A stretch of 64,000 bases of DNA, from assembly GCF_027922145.1 (NCBI RefSeq), contig NZ_BSFC01000019.1:413369-477368 (forward strand), given 5' to 3'. The stretch comes from Novosphingobium resinovorum (lineage in GTDB: Bacteria > Pseudomonadota > Alphaproteobacteria > Sphingomonadales > Sphingomonadaceae). The notes under the pieces are model-generated. The model was not told where the DNA came from. It saw only the letters and a program-made list of their open reading frames with translations, and did not search any database. This document shows positions 43,342 to 52,498 of this stretch, one piece after another. Each line of letters starts with the position of its first letter. Position 1 is the stretch's first letter. The position numbers and the translations under genes are program-made.

Positions 43342-43790
43342 GCGCGCCCTTCCTTCACGGTGGCGATGGTCAACGGACGGCTAGGCACCAGCTTGCGGAT
43401 GAGTTCGACCCATTCAGCCTCGAACTCGGGTTGCGTCTCGACGAGCAAGGCGTTCCTGCGCGCCGTCGATACGGCGAACGCCATCGCGTCGTAGACCGGC
43501 TCCAGCGCTGCGCAGGAGATGACCGCGAAGGTGTGCGAGGCGCGGATGATCCGACGGACCGACGGCATGTGGAAACCCGCAGGCCCGAGAGCCTCGTGCA
43601 GGTCATCGCCGATGATGGTGATGGCCGAGCGCTTCCGATCAACCGGCAGACGGAAAGCCTCACTGCTCTGACCGACGAACATGAGGCCCACCTTATGGTC
43701 ACGCACCGCTTCGAGGATCGGGATCAGGTGAGGTTCCGCTTCGTCCAACTTGCGATCGATGTGGGCGCGAGAGATTGTGGAATGGATCAT
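43338..43790 (-). CDS. Hypothetical protein
   Basis: A 150-residue protein (MIHSTISRAHIDRKLDEAEPHLIPILEAVRDHKVGLMFVGQ). GPAGFHMPSVRRIIRASHTFAVISCAALEPVYDAMAFAVS looks like an alpha/beta Rossmann-like fold. No motif identifies its activity. ATG at 43790 overlaps the stop in front, and its own stop overlaps the primase start. Its place beside the primase suggests a replication or copy-control role. Confidence 0.62.
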   Translation of the reverse strand: MIHSTISRAHIDRKLDEAEPHLIPILEAVRDHKVGLMFVGQSSEAFRLPVDRKRSAITIIGDDLHEALGPAGFHMPSVRRIIRASHTFAVISCAALEPVYDAMAFAVSTARRNALLVETQPEFEAEWVELIRKLVPSRPLTIATVKEGRA

Positions 43791-44008
43791 TCCGCGCCCT
43801 CCTGGGGAGCGTCGCAAAGGACGATGGCTTTGGCTCCAGCTTCCAACGCAAGTGCGTCGGCGTATTCGTGGGCGTCTGCGTAGTTCGAAAACCAGCTACC
43901 CTTGCCAGACGCCGCCGGGCACATGCGGGGCTCGACTTCGAAACCGCCGAACGGCGAGCGATCGACAAGGATCGCCGGGCCTTCGAAATAGGTTTTCGCG
44001 TCTGTCAT
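43787..44008 (-). CDS. Small hypothetical protein
   Basis: A 73-residue protein (MTDAKTYFEGPAILVDRSPFGGFEVEPRM, then FSNYADAHEYADALALEAGAKAIVL). Compact alpha/beta pattern, 4-base overlaps with both neighbours. No family recognised. Confidence 0.6.
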   Translation of the reverse strand: MTDAKTYFEGPAILVDRSPFGGFEVEPRMCPAASGKGSWFSNYADAHEYADALALEAGAKAIVLCDAPQEGAE

Positions 44009-44328
44009 CGTGCGGCCCTCCCGCGAGCGGGGGCAGCGACCCAGACGATGGCGCTCTTGCCGTTGGCATTGCGACGGCGCGCACCACTGTCCCGGATGAA
44101 GCCCATTTCGCGCAGTTCGGAAGTGCGAGGCTGGATCGAGTCCCGACTGATACGGACGGCAGCAACCAGTTCGTTCGTCGTCAGGCCTCGGCTACCGGCG
44201 GTGCGAATAGCCCGCAGCGCCACGCGCTGGAGATGCCCCACCGACATCTCGATAGCCTCCGCCGCTGCAATTGAGGTGTCCACGCCGCGATGGCCGGGCG
44301 CATGAGGATAGATCGGTTCGTGGATCAC
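44005..44328 (-). CDS. Winged-helix-like hypothetical protein
   Basis: A 107-residue protein starting at GTG 44328, which overlaps the stop in front (GTGA). VALRAIRTAGSRGLTTNELVAAVRISRDSIQPRTSELREMGFIRDSGARR is a winged helix-turn-helix of the MarR/phage type, with a two-strand wing RRNANGKSAIVWV. It probably binds DNA as a regulator or a replication initiator helper. Confidence 0.65.
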   Translation of the reverse strand: MIHEPIYPHAPGHRGVDTSIAAAEAIEMSVGHLQRVALRAIRTAGSRGLTTNELVAAVRISRDSIQPRTSELREMGFIRDSGARRRNANGKSAIVWVAAPARGRAAR

Positions 44329-44525
44329 GAGCGACCTCCCTCTTTGAGGATGGGCAAGCCAGCACGCTCCAGCAGTGTCGCCAGCCATTCGATCTGCGCC
44401 GGGGTAAGCGGCTTGGGATCAACGGCGGTCTGACCGAGGAACGAGCCTGCCTTGCGCGTCAGATGCTGATCGGAGTTGAGCAGCGCGAGCGCGGCGGACC
44501 GTGGGGTGGTGAAGGGATCAGCCAT
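44325..44525 (-). CDS. Small hypothetical protein
   Basis: A 66-residue protein (MADPFTTPRSAALALLNSDQHLTRKAGSFLGQTAVDPKPLTPAQIEWLATLLERAGL). Helical. It overlaps its neighbours (8 bp and 4 bp). Small helical proteins of this kind sit next to phage primases; the role is unknown. Confidence 0.6.
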   Translation of the reverse strand: MADPFTTPRSAALALLNSDQHLTRKAGSFLGQTAVDPKPLTPAQIEWLATLLERAGLPILKEGGRS

Positions 44526-44730
44526 GTGCGCCTCCCCATGCGAGGGCGGCGATGGTGCGCGCGCGACCGTCAGGAAGACCGAAGAGGCGAACGAGCCGTT
44601 GCGCCTGCTGGCCGATCAGATTATCCTCATCATTGCTGCTGTAGAGGAAATTTGTGGAGGCCTGCACCGCGCCAACGGTGCGGGCCTTTCGCGTCTTACG
44701 GGGCGACGCAGCCCTTACAGCGGTACGCAC
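44518..44730 (-). CDS. Small hypothetical protein
   Basis: A 70-residue protein with a basic N-terminus (AASPRKTRKARTVG), then TNFLYSSNDEDNLIGQQAQRLVRLFGLPDGRARTIAALAWGG, a likely helix-turn-helix-sized unit. The start is GTG at 44730 and is uncertain because no ribosome binding site is visible. It lies 6 bp downstream of the excisionase-like stop. Confidence 0.5.
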   Translation of the reverse strand: MRTAVRAASPRKTRKARTVGAVQASTNFLYSSNDEDNLIGQQAQRLVRLFGLPDGRARTIAALAWGGAHG

Positions 44731-44736
44731 GGCGGC

Positions 44737-44904
44737 TCACGCAGCCTGGTCCACGAGAGCGCGGATGCTTGCGGTCTTCACGAGGGTGCGGCGGCCTACC
44801 TTCACGGTTTCCAGCTTGCCCTGTCCGATCAGGTCATAGATCTTCGTCCGGCCGAGGCCGATCGCCTTCTTCGTGTCGTCGATAGTGAGGGTGAGGGGTT
44901 CCAT
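44737..44904 (-). CDS. Excisionase-like helix-turn-helix protein (AlpA/MerR-type)
   Basis: A 55-residue protein: MEPLTLTIDDTKKAIGLGRTKIYDLIGQGKLETVKVGRRTLVKTASIRALVDQAA. KKAIGLGRTKIYDLIGQGKL is an HTH, and ETVKVGRRTLVK is the wing, the layout of phage excisionases and AlpA-type regulators. A ribosome binding site is not obvious. It follows the integrase-linked gene by 83 bp and precedes the replication genes; this is the usual place for a directionality factor. Confidence 0.8.
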   Translation of the reverse strand: MEPLTLTIDDTKKAIGLGRTKIYDLIGQGKLETVKVGRRTLVKTASIRALVDQAA

Positions 44905-44987
44905 CTGTCGCTCCGATGAAAGCTGGCGAAAGCCAGCGGGCGACTACGGAATTAGACTCAAGTTTCGCTCAAGGCGGGTGGCGAAAA

Positions 44988-45542
44988 TTAAGGAGAATTT
45001 TGTCGAGGCGGCGGGACGCCCCATAGCCCGCGCCCTTCTCCTAACCATTCCGCCATTTCTGTGTCTTCACGCTGGCGCTTCTTCAATCGCTTCAGCCAAC
45101 GAGGATCCACCGGCCTGACCGGGTCGGTCGTGTTCCTGCCCTGACGTGAAATGGCATTTTCTAAAGCGGCGGCGCGCTGCTTTGGCGCCCCCCTCTTCTT
45201 GTTGAGAGCGGCCAAGCATTGGTGGCAAAGAGCGTGCACCACAGCCGGGATCTGTCGTTGGCGGGCGGTTCCAAACATCCCCGGTTGAACCTTCGCTGCC
45301 AAAAATTGGGCGTCGAGGCGACTCAGCTCTATCCCGGCCGTAAGGAACGCACCCGATCGGCGCTTCCGTTTAGAGAAGCCTTCAAGCTGCTCGACTAATG
45401 ATTCGCGCACACCGTTGGGCAAAGTTCGCACGTTCAGGCGAGGCCCGTCGAATAGGGGCGAAGGTAAAGACCTCAACCATTCCGCGACCATTCTCGCTTC
45501 GACTGGCGCGATTTTGACGTTGACTGTTTCGGCCTTAGGCAT
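44988..45542 (-). CDS. Hypothetical protein coupled to the integrase
   Basis: A 184-residue basic protein (MPKAETVNVKIAPVEARMVAEWLRSLPSPLF; VRESLVEQLEGFSKRKRRSGAFLTAGIELSRLDAQFLAAKV; ALCHQCLAALNKKRGAPKQRAAALENAISRQ). The ATG overlaps the end of the integrase gene by 8 bp, indicating coupling. The basic, helix-rich character and H-x-x-C motif suggest nucleic-acid binding. No family recognised. Confidence 0.65.
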   Translation of the reverse strand: MPKAETVNVKIAPVEARMVAEWLRSLPSPLFDGPRLNVRTLPNGVRESLVEQLEGFSKRKRRSGAFLTAGIELSRLDAQFLAAKVQPGMFGTARQRQIPAVVHALCHQCLAALNKKRGAPKQRAAALENAISRQGRNTTDPVRPVDPRWLKRLKKRQREDTEMAEWLGEGRGLWGVPPPRQNSP

Positions 45543-46731
45543 CGGCAGGATCCAAGGGATGCACCTCTGGCGTTTCCTGTTCCAGCCTCGCAGGTTCCAG
45601 AAACTGTCCCCACCCATCCATGAGCGTCCGCCGCATCTCCATGAACTTGGTCCGCTTGTAGGCCCGCACCACCTTGTCCGGCACGGTATGGGCCAAGGCA
45701 GCTTCCGCCACCGCATCGGGCACATCCGGCATCTTCTCGGCGGCCCAATCCCGGAAGGATGAGCGGAATGCGTGCGCGTTGTAGATCAGCCCCGCGTCCC
45801 GCATGACCTTGCTGAGTGCCATGTCAGACAGGGGTTTAAGGCGCTGGCCGGGGAAGATCAGCGCTTTGGGGTCGATCTCCCTTTTGCCTTTGATCTCGGA
45901 CAGCAGCGCCATGGCTGCCTTGCTGAGCGTGACGGTGTGCGGCTCGCGCAGTTTCATGATCTCAGCCGGCCGGTTCCATTCCGCCTTCCTGAAATCGATC
46001 TGTCCCCAAGTGGCGAAACGGACCTCGCCGGGGCGGGCGGCAGTCAGGATCAGGAACATCAGGGCGCGACGCCCGCTGGTTTGGCTTTCTCCTGCGAGTC
46101 GGGTCATGAACGCGGGCACATCAGGATAGGGCATCGCGGCGAAATTTCCGCCCTTCGGCTGCTTGGGCAGGCCCACACCCACCGATCGTCCTGGGGCTTC
46201 CGTCGTTCGCCAGCCCTTCGAATGGGCGAAGTTCAGCACCTGCCCCACGCGCATGCGGAGCTTACGAGCCAGTTCGGGCTTCGTGGTCCAGATCGGCGTC
46301 AGCATCTTTTGGATGTTGGCGGCGTCGATCGTATCGACCCGGCGATTGCCCAGCGAGGGAAAGGCGTAGGTTTCCAGGGAGGACAGGAAGGCGTCTGCGC
46401 TCTTACCCACCCATCCGGACTTGAGAGCGGCGTGCGTCTTCTTGGCGGCTTCCTTGAAAGTTGGGATGGGGCGCCGGTCACGATCGCGCTCGGCGATAGG
46501 GTCACGCCCGTTAAGGGTATGTTTCCGCAGCTCAGCAGCCTTCTCACGGGCCTCGGCCAACGTCAGAGCCGCCAGCGATCCAAGGCCAATGTCCCGGCGC
46601 ATCTTGTCGCGCTGCACCCTGAGGATCCAGGACTTGGCGCCCGTAGGCTTCACGACCAGATAGAGCCCTTCGCCATCGCCATGACGCCCGGGCTTCGCAT
46701 TCTTCACGCCAAGGGCATTGAGCTTGCCCAT
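45535..46731 (-). CDS. int: Tyrosine-type site-specific integrase (P4 type)
   Basis: A 398-residue integrase that recombines att sites in tRNA genes. The N-terminal domain (DGEGLYLVVKPTGAKSWILRV) is the DUF4102 arm-binding type. The catalytic tetrad is present: R233 (AARPGEVRFATW), H320 and R323 (HAFRSSFRDWA), H348 (ALAHTV) and nucleophile Y358 (VVRAYKR). It starts 141 bp inside the right att site, pointing into the element, as expected for its class. Confidence 0.95.
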   Translation of the reverse strand: MGKLNALGVKNAKPGRHGDGEGLYLVVKPTGAKSWILRVQRDKMRRDIGLGSLAALTLAEAREKAAELRKHTLNGRDPIAERDRDRRPIPTFKEAAKKTHAALKSGWVGKSADAFLSSLETYAFPSLGNRRVDTIDAANIQKMLTPIWTTKPELARKLRMRVGQVLNFAHSKGWRTTEAPGRSVGVGLPKQPKGGNFAAMPYPDVPAFMTRLAGESQTSGRRALMFLILTAARPGEVRFATWGQIDFRKAEWNRPAEIMKLREPHTVTLSKAAMALLSEIKGKREIDPKALIFPGQRLKPLSDMALSKVMRDAGLIYNAHAFRSSFRDWAAEKMPDVPDAVAEAALAHTVPDKVVRAYKRTKFMEMRRTLMDGWGQFLEPARLEQETPEVHPLDPADA

Positions 46732-46872
46732 CTAGTTCCCTCATCCGTTACCACATAAAATCGTGGTTTGCCGCGAACAAAGGAGAACATATGCGAACCC
46801 TTGGATTGACACAACCTAGGGAAACCGGGCGAGTCGAGGATAACCCCGAACATTCGCGAACAAATAGTTATG

Positions 46873-46891
46873 ATCCTGTCGGGTGCACCAT
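46873..46891. repeat. attR: 19-bp direct repeat at the right end of the element
   Basis: ATCCTGTCGGGTGCACCAT, exactly matching 16905-16923. It is a partial tRNA 3' end without the rest of the cloverleaf, so it is the duplicate left by integration. Integrase lies just inside. Confidence 0.92.
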
Positions 46892-47021
46892 ATCCCCACA
46901 TTGACGTCTCATCGCCCCCGCGCAGTTCATCGCGCCCGCGGCGCTGTCTGCCGTTAACATGCGTTAAGACCTGCAGCTTGCACGTGCGTTGCCGCGTTGC
47001 AGCAGGCAGTATCAGCAAGAC

Positions 47022-47198
47022 GTGAGCCGCACATTGTCCAATGTTCAACGTGCCCATTTCTGGGGCATCAAGGCCGCGCAGGCCGGCATTCCGCTTTCCA
47101 GCAATCCTTACGCCAGTCCCCAGCAGAGAGCCGCATGGGAAGCCGGCTATCGCCACGATCCGTTTGCGCAGGATCGGCGGCATTCACTGCCCAATTGA
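47022..47198 (+). CDS. Rmf/CrpP-fold small protein
   Basis: A 58-residue protein starting at GTG 47022 (SRTLSNVQRAHFWGIKAAQAGIPLSSNPYASPQQRAAWEAGYRHD). The pattern A-x-x-x-G-x-x-A-x-x-G then NPY-x-x-P-x-x-R-x-AWEAGY matches the ribosome modulation factor / CrpP-like family. No strong ribosome binding site; a TTG at 46989 would lengthen it. Family members bind ribosomes or inactivate quinolones; the role is open here. Convergent with cobU, 12 bp apart. Confidence 0.7.
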   Translation: MSRTLSNVQRAHFWGIKAAQAGIPLSSNPYASPQQRAAWEAGYRHDPFAQDRRHSLPN

Positions 47199-47210
47199 GG
47201 CGGAATTTCT

Positions 47211-47720
47211 CTATTTCAGCTTGAGCGGCAGCCCCGCAGCGACGAATTCGACTTCATCGACCGTCGCGGCGATGGTCTGGTTCAGGCGTCCCGCTTCGTC
47301 GCGGAAGCGCCGGGCGAGGGCGTTCTCGGGGACGATGCTCAGGCCCACCTCGTTGGATACCAGCGCCAGCGGGACCGGGCAGCGGCGGATCGCCTCCTGC
47401 AAAGCCGCGACCGGCCCGTCCAGCGGCAGGTCCGCCAGCATCAGGTTCGATAACCACAGTGTCAGGCAGTCGACGAGCACCGCATCCGCCTCCCGCGCGG
47501 CCCTGTCGATGGCGCCTGCCAGATCGAGCGGTTCCTCCAGCGTGGTCCAGCGCGGCCCGCGATCCTCGCGGTGGCGGGCGATGCGTTCGGTCATTTCACC
47601 GTCGAACGCCTGCCCGGTTGCGATGTAGGAAAGGCGGCCGGGCTGCGCTTCTATGCGCGCCTGCGCATGGCGGCTCTTGCCGGAACGGGCGCCGCCCAAG
47701 ACCAGAAGGCTGCGCATCAT
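47211..47720 (-). CDS. cobU: Bifunctional adenosylcobinamide kinase / adenosylcobinamide-phosphate guanylyltransferase
   Basis: A 169-residue enzyme (CobP in aerobic nomenclature) that phosphorylates adenosylcobinamide and converts the phosphate to adenosylcobinamide-GDP. The P-loop [12 protein letters not shown] is near the N-terminus, then [23 protein letters not shown] (with the guanylylation His in HREDR) and [12 protein letters not shown]. The ATG at 47720 overlaps the cobQ stop (ATGA). Confidence 0.95.
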   Translation of the reverse strand: MMRSLLVLGGARSGKSRHAQARIEAQPGRLSYIATGQAFDGEMTERIARHREDRGPRWTTLEEPLDLAGAIDRAAREADAVLVDCLTLWLSNLMLADLPLDGPVAALQEAIRRCPVPLALVSNEVGLSIVPENALARRFRDEAGRLNQTIAATVDEVEFVAAGLPLKLK

Positions 47721-49174
47721 AAGGTAACTCCCGCCAGGGCGAGTAGCCCGTCGATGTCCAGATGGCGCTCCATCGCCTCGGCCAGCGCATCGAGTGCGGC
47801 ATCGACGCGGGCGTCGTTGTCGAAGCCGTCCGACTGCGCGCCGATGCGGGCGAGCAGGGCGCTGCGAAGGCCCGGCTTGGCGAGCAGGCCGTGGCAGTAG
47901 GTGCCGAAAGTCCGCCCGTCTCGCCCGATGGCGCCGTCCGCGCGGCCCTGCGCCAGTCGCGCGAAAGGCCGCGCGGCGTCGGGCCCCTCGGTCACGCCCA
48001 TGTGCATCTCGTAGCCTGCGAACGGGGCGTCCATCGCCGTGCCCTCGACTTGCTGCAGCGTCTTGCGGCCCGCCAGCACCGTCGTCACGTCGAGCAGGCC
48101 GAGCCCGGCGACTTCGCCCGGAGGCCCCTCGATGCCGAGGGGGTCGGCGATGGTCCGGCCGAGCATCTGGTAGCCGCCGCAGATGCCCAGTACCGCCCCG
48201 CCGCGCCGGTGATGGGCGAGGACGTCGATGTCCCAGCCCTGTGTCCGAAGGAAGGCCATGTCGGCGATCGTCGCCTTGGAGCCGGGCAGGACGATCAGCG
48301 CCGCCTCGGCCGGGATCGGGGTGCCGGGCGGGATCATCGCGACGTCCACGCCGCTCTCCTGCCGCAGCGGGTCGAGGTCGTCGAAGTTGGCGATGCGCGG
48401 CAGGATCGGGCAGGCGACCAGCAGCTTGCCCGGCTTCGCGCCGAGCCCGCGTTCGAGGATCACGGCGTCCTCGCTCGGCAACCGTGCGACGGCGGGCTCC
48501 CACGGCAGGACGCCGAAGCCGCGCCAGCCGGACAGGCGCTCGATCGCCTCGTAGCCGTCGGTGAAGAGGGCGGGATCGCCGCGGAACTTGTTGATGATGA
48601 AGCCGTGGATCATCGCCGCGTCCTCGGGATCGATCACCGCGCGGGTGCCGACCACGGCGGCGATGACGCCGCCCCGGTCGATGTCGCCCGCCAGCACCAC
48701 CGGGACGTTGGCGGCGCGCGCGAAGCCCATGTTGGCGATGTCGCCGCTGCGCAAGTTGATCTCGGCGGGAGAGCCCGCGCCTTCGACGAGAACGAGGTCG
48801 CAGCGCGCCTCCAGCCGGCGGTAGCTTTCGAGCACTTCGCCCAGCAAGGGACGGCGCGCCTCGCGGAAGTTGGCGGCGCCCAGCGTGCCGCGCACCTTCC
48901 CGTGGACGATCAGTTGCGAGGTGCGGTCGGCCTGGGGTTTCAGGAGCACCGGGTTCATGTCGACATGGAGCGGCGCGCGCGCGGCGATGGCCTGCAGCGC
49001 CTGCGCGCGGCCGATCTCGCCGCCCTCGGGCGTGACGGCGGCGTTGTTCGACATGTTCTGCGGCTTGAACGGCAGGACGGTGAGCCCCCGGTTGGCGGCG
49101 GCGCGGCAGAGCCCTGCGACCAGCACCGACTTGCCGACGTCGGAGCCGGTTCCCTGCAGCATCAGGCCAGCCAT
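47717..49174 (-). CDS. cobQ: Cobyric acid synthase
   Basis: A 485-residue enzyme that amidates four side chains of adenosylcobyrinic acid a,c-diamide using glutamine. The N-terminal dethiobiotin-synthase-like domain has [19 protein letters not shown]. The C-terminal glutaminase domain has the Cys in [10 protein letters not shown] and the His in [20 protein letters not shown]-like text ([13 protein letters not shown]) is the CobQ hallmark. It overlaps cbiB by 13 bp and cobU by 4. Confidence 0.96.
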   Translation of the reverse strand: MAGLMLQGTGSDVGKSVLVAGLCRAAANRGLTVLPFKPQNMSNNAAVTPEGGEIGRAQALQAIAARAPLHVDMNPVLLKPQADRTSQLIVHGKVRGTLGAANFREARRPLLGEVLESYRRLEARCDLVLVEGAGSPAEINLRSGDIANMGFARAANVPVVLAGDIDRGGVIAAVVGTRAVIDPEDAAMIHGFIINKFRGDPALFTDGYEAIERLSGWRGFGVLPWEPAVARLPSEDAVILERGLGAKPGKLLVACPILPRIANFDDLDPLRQESGVDVAMIPPGTPIPAEAALIVLPGSKATIADMAFLRTQGWDIDVLAHHRRGGAVLGICGGYQMLGRTIADPLGIEGPPGEVAGLGLLDVTTVLAGRKTLQQVEGTAMDAPFAGYEMHMGVTEGPDAARPFARLAQGRADGAIGRDGRTFGTYCHGLLAKPGLRSALLARIGAQSDGFDNDARVDAALDALAEAMERHLDIDGLLALAGVTL

Positions 49175-50109
49175 GCGATTCCCATAGCGATGATCCCCAA
49201 TATCAGGCCCAGTATCAGGCAGGCGCGCCGGTAGATCGTCAGCGCGCGGGAGAGGTGGTGCGGTGTCGCGATGCCGCCTTCACCGATCCACGGCTTGTCG
49301 GCAAGCACGCCGTCGTAGGCGATCGGCCCGGCGAGGCGGATGCCCAGCGCGCCGGCCATCGCCGCCTCGGGCCAGCCCGCGTTGGGCGAGGCGTGGCGGG
49401 CGTGGTCGCGGGCCATGATGCGCCAGCCTTTCAGGCCTGCGAGGCACAGCAGCACGCCTGCAAGCCGCGCGGGGATGAGCATGACGAGATCGTCGAGGCG
49501 CGCGGCGGCCCAGCCGTAGGAGCCGTAAGGCTCCTCGCGGTGGCCGATCATGCTGTCGGCGGTGTTGATCGCCTTGAGCATCCACGCGCCTGGCAGGCCC
49601 AGCAGGAGCAGCCAGAACAGCGGCGCGACGACGCCGTCGCAGAAGCTCTCGGCCAGGCTCTCGATGGCGGCGCGGGCGGTGGCGGGCGCGTCTAGATTGC
49701 GGGTGTCGCGGCCGACGATCATGCCGACGGTGCGGCGTGCCTCGGGCAAGTCGCCGCGCAGCAGGGCGTCGCGGATCGGGCGGACGTGGTCGTCGAGGCT
49801 GCGCGCGGCCATCGCGGGCCAGGCGAGCACGGCGAGGATCGGCCAGGCCCATGCGCCTGCGAGGGCGCGGACGGCGATCTCGATCGCGAGAGTGAGACCG
49901 CCGGTGAGCGCGACGAGCAGCGCGGTGGCGAGCATGCCCGCGAGGCGGCGCCGTGCGGGCGAGGCGTCGCGGCGGTTGAGGCGGCGCTCGCAAGCGCGGA
50001 TGATCCGGGCGAAGAGGCCGACGGGGTGGCCGGCCAGGGCATGGAGCCGGGCGGGCCAGCCGAGCGCGGCCTCGATCGCGAGTGCGGCGGCGGCGATGGG
50101 TTCAGCCAT
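49162..50109 (-). CDS. cbiB: Adenosylcobinamide-phosphate synthase (CbiB/CobD)
   Basis: A 315-residue inner-membrane protein that attaches aminopropanol (phosphate) to cobyric acid. Multiple hydrophobic segments and the conserved stretches [63 protein letters not shown] and [15 protein letters not shown] match the family. Overlaps cobC by 8 bp and cobQ by 13, inside the translationally coupled cob operon. Confidence 0.94.
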   Translation of the reverse strand: MAEPIAAAALAIEAALGWPARLHALAGHPVGLFARIIRACERRLNRRDASPARRRLAGMLATALLVALTGGLTLAIEIAVRALAGAWAWPILAVLAWPAMAARSLDDHVRPIRDALLRGDLPEARRTVGMIVGRDTRNLDAPATARAAIESLAESFCDGVVAPLFWLLLLGLPGAWMLKAINTADSMIGHREEPYGSYGWAAARLDDLVMLIPARLAGVLLCLAGLKGWRIMARDHARHASPNAGWPEAAMAGALGIRLAGPIAYDGVLADKPWIGEGGIATPHHLSRALTIYRRACLILGLILGIIAMGIAWLA

Positions 50110-51085
50110 GGCGGAGCGCCCGGTCGAGGCGGTCCAGCGCGGCGGGATCGGCAGGGACGCCGAGGCGCAGGGTGTCGGGGCGCTCGGCGAAAGGACGGGT
50201 GAGGATGCGGGCCTTGGCCAGCCGCTCGAACAGCGCGCCTGCGTCCACGCCCGAGAGGTAGCGGAACAGCGGGCAGGCGCCTTGCGGGGACAGGCCGTGG
50301 CGCTTCAGCACCGCGTCGAGCGCGGCGGCCCGGCCGGGGAGTTCGGCGTGGGTGCGCTCTATCCACGCGGCGTCGGCATAAGCGGCGCGGCCGAGTTCGA
50401 GCGCGGCGGTGTGGAGGGGCCAGCTGCCGATCAGGGCGCGCAGGCGGTCCAGCACTTCGCTCGGCGCGATCACGAAACCGAGGCGTAGCCCTGCGAGGCC
50501 GAAGAACTTGCCGAACGAGCGCAGGACGATGAGGCGGCGGTGATCCGTGACGTGGCGGGCGACGCTGGCTTGCGGGTGACAGTCGGCGAAGGCTTCGTCG
50601 GCGATCAGCCAGCCGCCTTGCGCGGCGATGGCGTCGTGCCAGCCGAGCACGGCGGCGGCTCCCCGCAGCAGGCCGTCGGGGTTGTTGGGGTTGGCGAGGA
50701 CGACGGCCTCGGCACCCTCGGTTGGCGCGGCGAAGGCGATCGGGCGGGAGCGGGCGAAAGCCTCGGCATGGGTGCGGTAGGCGGGGGCCAGCGCGCGGCC
50801 GGGCAGGTCCAGCATTCCGGCGAGGAGGCGCAGCGCGGTCTCGCTGCCGGGGACGGCGCAGACGTGGCGGGGCTCGGCGCCGAAGTGGCGGGCAGCGGTC
50901 CGTTCGAGGGCGGCGAGCGCTTCGGGATCGGGCAGGGCGTGCCAATCGATACGCAGATTGTCGGGTGGGCTCCAAGGCACGGGATTGAGGCCGGTGGAGA
51001 GGTCCAGCCACTGCGCCGGATCGCCGCCGTAAAGGCGCGCGGCTTCGGCCAGGCGGCCGCCGTGGTGGAGCAGGTCGGGGGTCAC
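50102..51085 (-). CDS. cobC: Threonine-phosphate decarboxylase / cobalamin biosynthetic aminotransferase-like protein
   Basis: A 327-residue PLP enzyme starting at GTG 51085, overlapping the cobS stop (GTGA). The PLP-lysine lies in VLRSFGKFFGLAGLRLGF; the N-terminal HGGRLAEAARLYG and the fold-I AVVLANPNNPDG and IADEAFAD motifs match. It supplies aminopropanol-phosphate from threonine-phosphate for CbiB. Pseudomonas-type nomenclature is CobC; the Salmonella name is CobD. Confidence 0.92.
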   Translation of the reverse strand: MTPDLLHHGGRLAEAARLYGGDPAQWLDLSTGLNPVPWSPPDNLRIDWHALPDPEALAALERTAARHFGAEPRHVCAVPGSETALRLLAGMLDLPGRALAPAYRTHAEAFARSRPIAFAAPTEGAEAVVLANPNNPDGLLRGAAAVLGWHDAIAAQGGWLIADEAFADCHPQASVARHVTDHRRLIVLRSFGKFFGLAGLRLGFVIAPSEVLDRLRALIGSWPLHTAALELGRAAYADAAWIERTHAELPGRAAALDAVLKRHGLSPQGACPLFRYLSGVDAGALFERLAKARILTRPFAERPDTLRLGVPADPAALDRLDRALRHG

Positions 51086-51792
51086 GGCAGCAGCACCAGC
51101 GCGAGTAGCAGGGCGGTCTCGACCAGCTCGATCCCGGCACCGTGGCCATCGCCCGAGATGCCGCCGAGCTTCGCACGCAGCCACCAGCCCCACAGCGGCA
51201 CGGCGACGAACAGCGCCAGCAGCGCGGGCGAGGTCAGCACGACGGCGAGGATCGCGGCGAGGCTCCAGCCGATCAGGTGCAGGCGGCCGACGCCCTCGCG
51301 GAAGCGGGAGCCGAGGCCGGAGTGGAGCGGCGGCAGGAACAGCGTCCAGCCGATCGGGGCGATGCGCGCCAGCACCGGCACCATGACCAGCGCGGGCCAT
51401 TGCACGGGGGTAAGCGCGTGCAGCAGCACCAGCTTGGCGAGCAGTTGCAGGCCGATCGCGACGACGGCGAAGCTGCCTACGTGCGGGTCGGCCATGACGG
51501 CGGAGAGGCGCGCGCGGTCGCCGTGGGCGGCTCCCGCACCGTCCGCCACGTCGCCGAGGCCGTCGAGATGCAGTGCGCCGGTGATCGCCACCCACGCGGC
51601 AAGCGCGGCCAGAGCGCCCAGCCACGGATCGCGCGGCTGGAGCAGCCACCATGGGAGCGCTGCCGCCGCGCCCACCGGCAGCCCGGCGACCGGGAACCAG
51701 CGCATGGCCTTCGCGAAATCCTGCGCGTCGGCCTGAACGGCGGGGAGCGGCAGGCGGGTGAGGAACTGAAGGGCGAGGACGAGGTGCTTCAT
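51082..51792 (-). CDS. cobS: Adenosylcobinamide-GDP ribazoletransferase (cobalamin-5'-phosphate synthase)
   Basis: A 236-residue inner-membrane enzyme joining adenosylcobinamide-GDP and alpha-ribazole. The start (MKHLVLALQFLTRLPLP) is the family N-terminus. LHLDGLGDVADGAGA with the conserved acidic cluster is present, and five to six hydrophobic segments follow. The larger frame upstream to 51837 is the translated hairpin repeat, so the ATG at 51792 is used. Confidence 0.94.
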   Translation of the reverse strand: MKHLVLALQFLTRLPLPAVQADAQDFAKAMRWFPVAGLPVGAAAALPWWLLQPRDPWLGALAALAAWVAITGALHLDGLGDVADGAGAAHGDRARLSAVMADPHVGSFAVVAIGLQLLAKLVLLHALTPVQWPALVMVPVLARIAPIGWTLFLPPLHSGLGSRFREGVGRLHLIGWSLAAILAVVLTSPALLALFVAVPLWGWWLRAKLGGISGDGHGAGIELVETALLLALVLLP

Positions 51793-51812
51793 GAGGATTT
51801 CCCCGGCCTCAC

Positions 51813-51890
51813 CGTCATTGCGAGCGCAGCGAAGCAATCCAGGGCAGTGCTGCGCCGCCCTGGATTGCTTCGCTGCGCTCGCAATGACGA
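51813..51890. repeat. Hairpin repeat family A, copy 5
   Basis: CGTCATTGCGAGCGCAGCG on the left, CGCTGCGCTCGCAATGACG on the right, GCAGCG subtype. It lies between the cobS start and the stop of the alpha-ribazole phosphatase gene, in the middle of the cob operon. It is the only copy right of the element. Confidence 0.85.
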
Positions 51891-51937
51891 GGGGTGGGGA
51901 GGCCGGGCGGGGCGGGGCATGCGCGCGGAGGGGAGGG

Positions 51938-52498
51938 TCATGTACTCAACCCCACGATCTGCGCGCCTTCGCCAGGCCAGAGGCGCAGGCTCAGCACGCT
52001 CGCATAAGGCAGGTCGAAGGCCCAGACTTGCGGCTGCTCCATGTGGAACAGTACCGCCAGCGCCGCGCGCATCGCGCCGCCGTGAGTCAGCACGAGGCTC
52101 GGCACCGTGATCCCCGCCAGCGCCCGCTCCACCCGCGCGCGCAGGGCCGACCAGCGCTCGCCGCCCGGCGGGGCGTGGGCGTCGGGGTCCTGCCAGAAGC
52201 GGGCATAGGCGGCAGGGTCGACCTCCGCGGCGGCAAGGCCGGTCCAGTCGCCGAAATCCAGCTCGCGCCAGTCGGGATCGACGCGGTGCTCCAGCCCGCG
52301 CGCGGCGGCGATGCGTGCGGCGGGATCGTGGGTGCGGCTGAGGTCCGAGGACACCACGCGGTCGAACGCCAGTCCCTCGGCGCGCGCGACACAGCGGGCG
52401 ATCTCGGACGGCAACGCGGGCTCGTCCCGGTGGCCCAGCAGGAGGCCCGGCCTTGCCGGAGCGCCGTGGCGCATCAGGTGGAGCGCGATGCCGCTCAT
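51938..52498 (-). CDS. Alpha-ribazole phosphatase / histidine phosphatase family
   Basis: A 186-residue phosphatase. IALHLMRHGAPARPGLLLGH contains the RHG catalytic motif, SSDLSRTHDPAARIA the second conserved part, and VLTHGGAMRAALAVL the second His. It probably dephosphorylates alpha-ribazole-5'-phosphate or cobalamin-5'-phosphate, given its place between cobT and cobS. The stop of cobT overlaps its start (ATGA). Confidence 0.88.
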   Translation of the reverse strand: MSGIALHLMRHGAPARPGLLLGHRDEPALPSEIARCVARAEGLAFDRVVSSDLSRTHDPAARIAAARGLEHRVDPDWRELDFGDWTGLAAAEVDPAAYARFWQDPDAHAPPGGERWSALRARVERALAGITVPSLVLTHGGAMRAALAVLFHMEQPQVWAFDLPYASVLSLRLWPGEGAQIVGLST

